The position numbers and the translations under genes are program-made. Below are positions 58,865 to 64,000 of a DNA stretch of 64,000 bases, piece after piece; the first letter of the stretch is position 1; each line of letters starts with the position of its first letter. Location: NCBI RefSeq assembly GCF_040790665.1, contig NZ_CP160849.1, forward strand, positions 310,001 to 374,000, given 5' to 3'. Under the pieces are notes generated by a model. The model made no database searches. It was not told the origin of the DNA and saw only the letters and a program-made list of their open reading frames with translations. Source of the DNA: Sulfitobacter pontiacus (GTDB taxonomy: Bacteria; Pseudomonadota; Alphaproteobacteria; Rhodobacterales; Rhodobacteraceae).

Positions 58865-59905
58865 ATGTCCGACCAGATGAAACGAATTGTGCTTGCATCG
58901 CGCCCTGACGGGGCCCCGACAGCCGATAACTTCCGCCTTGAAGAAGGGCCCGTGCCCACCCCCGGCGACGGCGAAGTGCTGGTCCGTGTGAAATACATGT
59001 CGCTTGACCCCTATATGCGTGGCCGCATGGACGACGCGAAATCCTATGCGGCCCCGGTGCCTGTCGGCGGCACGATGGAGGGCGGTTCGGTCGGGGAGGT
59101 CATCGCCTCCAACAGCCCCGACTTCAAACCCGGCGATCATGCGTTCGGGATGCTGGGCTGGGCCACACATGGCGTGCTGCCTGCGAACCAACTGCGCAAG
59201 GTCGATCCGGATCAGGTGTCGATCACCACGTCGCTTGGTGTTCTGGGCATGCCCGGATTTACCGGCTGGCAAGGTTTGATGGAATATGGTCGCCCGAAGG
59301 AGGGTGAAACACTCGTCGTCGCGGCGGCAACGGGTCCGGTCGGCTCGATGGTTGGCCAGGTCGCCAAGTCGCACGGGTTGCGCGTCGTGGGCATTGCAGG
59401 CGGCGCGGACAAATGCGCCATGGCCAAGGACCACTTTGGCTTTGACGAATGCATCGACCACCGCGCCTATGACGACGCGAAATCCCTGCGCGCCGCGTTG
59501 AAAGACGCCTGCCCCAAGGGGATCGACATCTATTTTGAAAACGTCGGTGGCAAAGTGCTTGAGGCCGTGATCCCGATGATGAACCCGCATGGGCGCATCC
59601 CGATCTGCGGTATGATCGCGTGGTATAACGCCGGTGGTCTGGGTGCTGGTGCCGCCGAAGAGGCGCTGACCGCGCCGAAACTCTGGCGCACGATCCTTGT
59701 GAACTTCCTCAGCGTGAACGGCTTCATCATCTCGAACCACTGGAACAACTTCCCCAAGTTCCTCAAGGAAGTGGCCCCCAAGGTCGCCGACGGCACCATT
59801 GCGGTGAAAGAGGACATTACCGAGGGTCTGGAAAACGCGCCACAAGCGTTCATGGACCTGTTGACCGGTGGCAACCAAGGCAAGGCCATCGTCAAGGTTG
59901 GCTAA
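58865..59905 (+). CDS. NADP-dependent oxidoreductase (CurA-like, MDR family)
   Basis: A 346-residue medium-chain reductase without zinc ligands. Marks: VRVKYMSLDPYMRGRMDD (residues 40-57), TAWQ-like stretch GMPGFTGWQGLMEYG, the nucleotide site VAAATGPVGSMVGQVAKSHG near 155 and VDIYFENVGGKVLEAVI-type motif (IDIYFENVGGKVLEAV). Related to curcumin/alkenal reductases, which reduce alpha,beta-unsaturated ketones. ATG 58865 follows AAGGAGGAAAGC. Confidence 0.92.
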   Translation: MSDQMKRIVLASRPDGAPTADNFRLEEGPVPTPGDGEVLVRVKYMSLDPYMRGRMDDAKSYAAPVPVGGTMEGGSVGEVIASNSPDFKPGDHAFGMLGWATHGVLPANQLRKVDPDQVSITTSLGVLGMPGFTGWQGLMEYGRPKEGETLVVAAATGPVGSMVGQVAKSHGLRVVGIAGGADKCAMAKDHFGFDECIDHRAYDDAKSLRAALKDACPKGIDIYFENVGGKVLEAVIPMMNPHGRIPICGMIAWYNAGGLGAGAAEEALTAPKLWRTILVNFLSVNGFIISNHWNNFPKFLKEVAPKVADGTIAVKEDITEGLENAPQAFMDLLTGGNQGKAIVKVG

Positions 59906-59986
59906 CACCCTACCGGCGGGGGCGTCCGCGCCCCTGCCCTTCTTCGCATGAATGCGAGCCCCCCCCGCCCCCTTGAAAAACACCGC

Positions 59987-60017
59987 GTCACGTGTCATAT
60001 ATTTTACGACACATGAC
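59987..60017. promoter_or_regulatory. Operator-like inverted repeat upstream of Xre/RES
   Basis: GTCACGTGTC (59987-59996) and GACACATGAC (60008-60017) are inverted with one mismatch and an 11-bp A+T-rich spacer that could serve as a -10 element. The right arm ends 16 bp before the antitoxin start. Confidence 0.6.
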
Positions 60018-60033
60018 GAAAAGGAGTTCAGCT

Positions 60034-60540
60034 ATGGGTGCGACGGCCTTTCAATCCGACAGCAGTGCAATCCCCCTGATCGACGTGGATGCAGAGGACG
60101 CCGTGCGTGCGTTCCATCTGCTGGGCGGGCGCAAGGTGATCAACCAGACGGTGCGCAACTCGCTTGATGCGCATGATGTGATCGTCAAAGGCATTTCCTC
60201 GAAAGCGCTGCTGCATCTGGTCGATACCGTGTCGGTGTTGTCCTCGGGCGATGCGTTGAACAAGGCGATCGGGATGAGCCTGCGCACGCTTCAGCGCAAG
60301 AAAGCCGACAAGGGCAAGGACCGTCTGTCCCCCGAACAAAGCAGCCGCGCGTGGCGCTTTGCCGAGCTGCTGGCACAGGCGACGGATGTCTTGGGCGATC
60401 AGGACGCCGCAGAGGCATGGATGCTGGCCCCTGCCATCGGCCTTGATAACCGCCGCCCGATTGACCTGCTGTCGTCGGCAGCGGGAGCGGAAGCCGTTGA
60501 AAACGCGCTCACCCGGATGGAGTACGGGGTCTACGCTTGA
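60034..60540 (+). CDS. Xre/MbcA/ParS-type antitoxin
   Basis: A 168-residue protein of the DUF2384 antitoxin type. The N-terminal part holds the helix-turn-helix-like region (LHLVDTVSVLSSGDALNKAIGMSLRTLQRK in part, TLQRKKA), followed by RLSPEQSSRAWRFAELLA and a toxin-binding end with AWMLAPAIGLDNRRPIDLL. ATG 60034 (MGATAFQSDSS) has AAGGAG seven bases upstream; ATG 60013 lies inside the operator and is unlikely. It overlaps the RES toxin gene by 4 bp. It should neutralise the toxin and repress the operon. Confidence 0.9.
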   Translation: MGATAFQSDSSAIPLIDVDAEDAVRAFHLLGGRKVINQTVRNSLDAHDVIVKGISSKALLHLVDTVSVLSSGDALNKAIGMSLRTLQRKKADKGKDRLSPEQSSRAWRFAELLAQATDVLGDQDAAEAWMLAPAIGLDNRRPIDLLSSAAGAEAVENALTRMEYGVYA

Positions 60541-61034
60541 CCCCTTTGCCCCCGCCGCTTGGGACGGGCGAGCTGCGGTTTTGGCGGCTGGATCAACGGC
60601 AGCATGCGCCCACATGGCACAGCGGCGAAGGGGCTTACCGCGTCGGTGGACGCTGGAACAGCAGCGGTGTGCGGGCGGTCTATACCGCGCTCGACCCTGC
60701 CACCGCGATCCTCGAGGTTGCGGTGCACAAGGGGTTCAAGGCGCTGGACACCGCGCATCACGTGCTGACATCGGGCCGTGTGATCGACCCGACGACGGTG
60801 CACATGGTGCAAGCCGCGGATGTCCCCAACCCGAACTGGCTGGTGCCCGGTGCCCATGGTGCGGGGCAAAAGGGATTTGGCGACGCGCTGCTGCGCGATC
60901 ACCTGTTTGTGCTGATCCCGTCAACGGTATCGCGGCACAGCTGGAACCTGATCTTTGACGCCCAAAAGGCAGCCGATCACTACGACGATGTGGTGCAGGA
61001 AGACTTCGCGCTCGACCCGCGGCTGCACCGCTAA
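60537..61034 (+). CDS. RES-domain toxin
   Basis: A 165-residue RES toxin. The conserved Arg is in YRVGGRWNSSG (residues 34-44), the Glu in TAILEVAVHKG and the Ser in VSRHSWNLIFD; these make the NAD-binding active site. Studied RES toxins degrade NAD+ or use it to modify targets. The gene overlaps the antitoxin gene by 4 bp. It ends 13 bp before the convergent metR stop. Confidence 0.92.
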   Translation: MTPLPPPLGTGELRFWRLDQRQHAPTWHSGEGAYRVGGRWNSSGVRAVYTALDPATAILEVAVHKGFKALDTAHHVLTSGRVIDPTTVHMVQAADVPNPNWLVPGAHGAGQKGFGDALLRDHLFVLIPSTVSRHSWNLIFDAQKAADHYDDVVQEDFALDPRLHR

Positions 61035-61046
61035 GGGCAGCAGCGA

Positions 61047-61952
61047 TCAGGCCCGCTGCAGTTTGCGCGCCTCTTCCCCTGCCAACCCCAAGAGCTTGGT
61101 CATAAACGGTTTCTCCAGATCATCCTCGCGTACCGCCGCATAAAGCCTGCGGGTGATGCCGTTCTCGGTCAGCGGACGGGTGACGTAATCATTGCTGTAT
61201 TTTACCTCGCGCACGACCCAATCGGGCAGCACCGACACGCCCCTGTTCGACGCGACCAGCAGCAGGATCACCGCCGTAAGCTCCACCTGCCGGATCGCCA
61301 GCGGTTCGACCTTGGCGGGGATCAAGAGCTGGCTGAACACATCCAGACGGGTCCGTTCCACCGGATATGTAATCAGCGTCTCGCCCCTGAAATCCGCCGC
61401 TTCAACATAGGGCTTCTGCGCCAAGGGATGCGTGCTGGAGGCGACAAAGACCGCCTTGTAATCAAACAGCTCGACGAATTTCACGCCCGGCAGTTCCTCG
61501 GGGTCGGAAGATACCACCAGATCGACCTCTTCGCGCAGCAAGGCAGGCAAGGCGTCAAAGGCCAGACCGGGACGGATATCCACATCCACATCGGGCCAGC
61601 TTTTGCGGAATTGTTCGAGCACGGGGAACAGCCATTCGAAGCAGGCGTGACATTCGATCGCGATATGCATGCGGCCTGTGCTGCCCGCGCGCAGACCCAT
61701 AAATTCGGCCTGCGCTGCTTCAAGCTGCGGCAAGACCTGCTGCGCCAACTTAAGCAACCGCAACCCGGCAGGCGACAATTTCAGCGGTTTGGACCGGCGC
61801 ACGAACAGTTCCACGCCAGCCTGATCCTCCAACCCCTTTACCTGATGGGACAGGGCTGATTGGGTGATGTTCATCGTCTCTGCCGCGCGGGCCAGCCCGC
61901 CTGCTTCGTGAATCGCCTGAATGGTGCGCAGGTGACGGAACTCGATATGCAT
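61047..61952 (-). CDS. metR: LysR-family regulator MetR
   Basis: A 301-residue LysR-type regulator. The winged helix starts MHIEFRHLRTIQAIHEAGGL with AETMNITQSALSHQVKGLE (residues 18-40); the effector domain follows. Its divergent position 96 bp from metF and its similarity to MetR make it the homocysteine-responsive activator of methionine genes. A palindrome ATGAGG-CGTT-CCTCAT sits directly before its start and holds its Shine-Dalgarno, so it may repress itself. Confidence 0.88.
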   Translation of the reverse strand: MHIEFRHLRTIQAIHEAGGLARAAETMNITQSALSHQVKGLEDQAGVELFVRRSKPLKLSPAGLRLLKLAQQVLPQLEAAQAEFMGLRAGSTGRMHIAIECHACFEWLFPVLEQFRKSWPDVDVDIRPGLAFDALPALLREEVDLVVSSDPEELPGVKFVELFDYKAVFVASSTHPLAQKPYVEAADFRGETLITYPVERTRLDVFSQLLIPAKVEPLAIRQVELTAVILLLVASNRGVSVLPDWVVREVKYSNDYVTRPLTENGITRRLYAAVREDDLEKPFMTKLLGLAGEEARKLQRA

Positions 61953-61968
61953 ATGAGGCGTTCCTCAT
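61953..61968. promoter_or_regulatory. Palindrome at the metR start
   Basis: ATGAGG-CGTT-CCTCAT directly abuts the metR ATG and overlaps its AGGA. It resembles a short LysR/MetR site (TGA-N8-TCA). Confidence 0.45.
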
Positions 61969-62048
61969 GTTGAAAATGAAAGTTATGAGTTTGTTTCACA
62001 ACCGCATCTGTGCGACAAGAGACGAAAGCTAAAAACAGGATCGTAAAA

Positions 62049-62915
62049 ATGACCAGTCCCGCCGTTTCATTCGAAGTCTTCCCGCCCAAATCCGTGGACG
62101 CGTCGTTCCGTCTTTGGGACACGGCGCAGGCCCTGGCACCGCTGGCCCCACGTTTCTTTTCCGTGACCTACGGTGCAGGCGGGTCTACCCGCGACCTGAC
62201 CCATGATTCTGCCCATGTGCTGCGCCGCACCTCTGGCCTGCCGGTTGCCGCGCATCTGACCTGCGTGGGGGCCAGCAAGGCCGAAACGCTTGAGGTCGCC
62301 GACAGCTTTGCCGAGATCGGCGTGACCGATATTGTCGCCCTGCGCGGGGATCCCGAAAACGGTGCGCCGACCTTCACGCCCCACGCGGACGGCTTTGCCG
62401 ACAGTGTCGAGCTGATCGAGGCGCTGGCAAAGACCGGCAAGTTCACCCTGCGCGTCGGGGCCTACCCCGAACCGCACCCCGAATCCCACGATCAGGCGCA
62501 GAACGTCGAATGGCTGAAACGCAAATTCGATGCTGGCGCGGACGAGGCGATCACCCAGTTCTTCTTCGAGACCGAAACATTCCTGCGCTTCCGCGACGCC
62601 TGTGCCGCGGCGGGGATCACCAAGACGATCACCCCGGGCATCATGCCGGTGACAAACTGGAAATCGGCGCGCAACTTTGCCACCCGCTGCGGGGCCAGCG
62701 TGCCAGCCGCACTGGACGAAGCCTATGCCGCCGCGATCCGCGATGACCGCCACGATCTGCTGTCCACCGCGCTCTGCACCGAAATGTGCAGCGAGCTGGT
62801 GTCGGAAGGTGTCGAGAACCTGCACTTCTACACGCTCAACCGGCCCGAGCTGACCCGCGCTGTCTGTCGTGCCCTTGGGGTGACGGCGCAAACATCGCTG
62901 TCCGACGTGGCGTAA
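62049..62915 (+). CDS. metF: 5,10-methylenetetrahydrofolate reductase MetF
   Basis: A 288-residue FAD enzyme reducing methylene-THF to methyl-THF for methionine synthesis. Marks: VSFEVFPPKSVDASF (residues 6-20), SVTYGAGGSTRDLTHD (about 38-53), AHLTCVGAS, DIVALRGDPE and a C-terminal ITQFFFETETFLRF and PGIMPVTNWKS. The start ATG 62049 (MTSPAVSFEVF) has GG-AUC weak signals; the upstream frame is shorter of homology. Divergent from metR. A terminator follows at 62960-62988. Confidence 0.95.
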   Translation: MTSPAVSFEVFPPKSVDASFRLWDTAQALAPLAPRFFSVTYGAGGSTRDLTHDSAHVLRRTSGLPVAAHLTCVGASKAETLEVADSFAEIGVTDIVALRGDPENGAPTFTPHADGFADSVELIEALAKTGKFTLRVGAYPEPHPESHDQAQNVEWLKRKFDAGADEAITQFFFETETFLRFRDACAAAGITKTITPGIMPVTNWKSARNFATRCGASVPAALDEAYAAAIRDDRHDLLSTALCTEMCSELVSEGVENLHFYTLNRPELTRAVCRALGVTAQTSLSDVA

Positions 62916-62959
62916 AACCACCGCACAACTTGCCCTTGGGTCAAGAACAGAACAGTCTT

Positions 62960-62988
62960 CTCCGGCATTCAACTGCCGGAGATTTTTT
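62960..62988 (+). terminator. Terminator-like hairpin abutting the next start codon
   Basis: CTCCGGCA (62960-62967) pairs with TGCCGGAG (62974-62981), followed by A and six T, and then directly by the ATG of the thioesterase gene. The 3' arm contains the only Shine-Dalgarno (GGAG). Confidence 0.75.
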
Positions 62989-63474
62989 ATGCCACGCCTC
63001 GCCGAAACACCCGAAGATTTGCTGAGCCAATCCGAAGCGCTCTCTCTCAGCGGGTTGGAATTCATGCAGAAGATCCTGGACGGCACCAACCCCGGCCCGC
63101 CCATTGGCGGCACCTTGGGCTATGCGCTGCATGACGTGTCCGAGGGCCGCGCGGTATTTCGCGGCACGCCCGAATTCAACGTGACCAACCCGATGGGGAC
63201 CGTCCATGGGGGCTGGTACGGCACCTTGCTCGATTCCGCGATGGCCTGCGCCGTGATGACCAAAGTCCCGCGCGGGTCGGTTTATACGACCCTGGAATAC
63301 AAGATTAACATTCTGCGTTCGATCCCCTTGGGCATGCAGATCGACTGCATCGGCACGACCGATCACGTGGGTCGTTCTACCGGTGTCGCACATGGCGAAA
63401 TTCGCGGGGTCGAGGATGGCAAGCTGTATGCCACCGGTTCAACCACCTGCATCGTGATGAAGATCACGGGCTAA
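62989..63474 (+). CDS. PaaI-family thioesterase (hot-dog fold)
   Basis: A 161-residue acyl-CoA thioesterase. The PaaI-type core is VTNPMGTVHGGWYGTLLDSA (residues 61-80), with the catalytic Gly/His region and LDSAMACAV; then YTTLEYKINILRSI and VGRSTGVAHGEI. It hydrolyses an acyl- or aryl-CoA; the substrate is unknown. Its ATG 62989 directly follows the T run of the hairpin, and its GGAG ribosome-binding site lies in that stem, so expression may be held down when the hairpin forms. Confidence 0.9.
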   Translation: MPRLAETPEDLLSQSEALSLSGLEFMQKILDGTNPGPPIGGTLGYALHDVSEGRAVFRGTPEFNVTNPMGTVHGGWYGTLLDSAMACAVMTKVPRGSVYTTLEYKINILRSIPLGMQIDCIGTTDHVGRSTGVAHGEIRGVEDGKLYATGSTTCIVMKITG

Positions 63475-63479
63475 AGCAC

Positions 63480-63510
63480 TGCCTCGGGGCGCGTGATGCG
63501 CCCCGAGGCA
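63480..63510. terminator. Stem between convergent genes
   Basis: TGCCTCGGGGCGC and its complement, 13-bp perfect stem with loop GTGAT, between the thioesterase stop and the convergent oxidoreductase stop. No T run. Confidence 0.5.
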
Positions 63511-63518
63511 AGCCAAGC

Positions 63519-64000
63519 TCACTCTGCCGCGATGGCGCTGTCGTTCAGCAAGGCCCAGACCTTATGCGGTGTGAACGGCATGTCGGCCTGACGCACGCCA
63601 CGCTCCCACAGGGCATCCTGTACCGCGTTCGACACGGCCGCCAATGCGCCCACGGTCCCCGCCTCGCCACAGCCCTTCATCCCCATCAGGTTCGCCGTAG
63701 ATGGCACGGGTTCGGAGTTGAAGGACACGAACGGCACATCCGCCGCGCGCGGGATCGCGTAATCCATGAAAGAGGCCGTCAGCAGCTGGCCGTCTTCGTC
63801 ATAGACCACATGCTCCTGAATAGCCTGGCCGATGCCCTGCACCACCCCGCCATGCACCTGACCTTCGGCCAGCATCGGGTTGATCAGATTGCCAAAATCA
63901 TCCACCACCGTATAGCGGTCGACGGTCACAACGCCTGTTTCGGGGTCGATCACCACCTCGGACACATGGGCCCCGTTGGGATAGCTGCGCCCCGGCAAGG
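63519..64000 (-). CDS. Molybdopterin-binding subunit, xanthine dehydrogenase/CoxL family (3' end)
   Basis: The last 160 codons of a large oxidoreductase subunit that runs off the right edge. The visible part has VDRYTVVDDFGNLINPMLAE, GQVHGGVVQGIGQAIQEHV and MGMKGCGEAGTVGALAAVSN, where the Glu of GCGEAG is the catalytic base in this family. The subunit binds the molybdopterin cytosine dinucleotide and oxidises CO, an aldehyde or a purine; the fragment cannot decide. No start is in the window. Confidence 0.92.
   Translation of the reverse strand, partial: LPGRSYPNGAHVSEVVIDPETGVVTVDRYTVVDDFGNLINPMLAEGQVHGGVVQGIGQAIQEHVVYDEDGQLLTASFMDYAIPRAADVPFVSFNSEPVPSTANLMGMKGCGEAGTVGALAAVSNAVQDALWERGVRQADMPFTPHKVWALLNDSAIAAE

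Noticed and set aside
1-64000. CRISPR arrays, rRNA genes, IS elements or prophage
   Set aside because: No regularly spaced repeats, transposase, integrase or phage structural proteins were seen on either strand.

Overview
The window is ordinary, gene-dense, GC-rich chromosome of an alphaproteobacterium, almost certainly a marine member of the Rhodobacteraceae (Roseobacter group, Sulfitobacter-like). The assignment is inference from content: MmcB with an alphaproteobacterial GAAC-N7-GAAC SOS box, a tRNA-His without G-1 and with A73, an RpoH with the RpoH box, small Rhodobacteraceae-type proteins of the DUF6476 and DUF6324 kinds, a type B PutA with an Lrp-type PutR, a carnitine operon, and short GGGGGCcaGCCCCC intergenic repeats. 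There is no rRNA, prophage, IS element or CRISPR array. About 66 protein genes and two tRNAs (His-GTG, Leu-TAA) cover nearly all of it.

Layout. 0-4.2 kb (minus): FdxA ferredoxin (cut by the edge), an S4 RNA-binding protein, a Suv3-like RNA helicase and a TPR protein. 4.2-10 kb (plus): SCP2-like protein, lipase, a DNA-repair pair (MBL-fold exonuclease plus ATP-dependent ligase) and oligoendopeptidase F. 10-14 kb: DksA-like zinc finger, Gfo/Idh oxidoreductase, RpoH, RluD-type pseudouridine synthase. 14-17.2 kb: tRNA-His, MmcB with its SOS box, and a divergent pair of unknown genes (a coiled-coil membrane protein and a ClpP-fold membrane-anchored protein). 17.5-27.4 kb: the nrdR-ribD-ribE-X-ribB-ribH-nusB set on the minus strand, split between ribD and ribE by three plus-strand capsule genes (kpsS, an export lipoprotein, kpsC). 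27.5-29.5 kb: SDR, YjbQ and two tandem secreted paralogues. 29.6-33.7 kb: rpoD and dnaG. 34-39 kb: glutamate dehydrogenase and three Tad-type pseudopilin genes. 39-42 kb: an EF-hand protein, ECF sigma factor, probable anti-sigma factor and periplasmic metal-sensor-like protein in one operon. 42-48 kb: NUDIX, EamA transporter and a carnitine-to-betaine operon. 48-53 kb: MFS, MetG, GAF histidine kinase, tRNA-Leu. 52.7-57.9 kb: putR/putA, rhomboid protease, GFA protein. 58-64 kb: inositol phosphatase, CurA-like reductase, an Xre/RES toxin-antitoxin pair, divergent metR/metF, a PaaI thioesterase and the 3' end of a xanthine-dehydrogenase-family gene.

How the parts work together. Several units are coherent: riboflavin synthesis (ribD, E, B, H) with nusB and nrdR; carnitine catabolism (dehydrogenase-thioesterase fusion plus BKACE) feeding glycine betaine; proline catabolism under PutR; C1/methionine supply under MetR; DNA repair (ligase/exonuclease, MmcB); and the transcription/replication core (rpoD, dnaG, rpoH). 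The least explained parts are the 15.1-17.2 kb membrane pair beside the SOS box, the EF-hand/ECF operon, the capsule genes inside the rib set, the tandem secreted paralogues at 28.7-29.5 kb, and several palindromes placed at promoters or start codons (15065, 31649, 59987, 61953, 62960). All calls come from reading the sequence; no database search was run.
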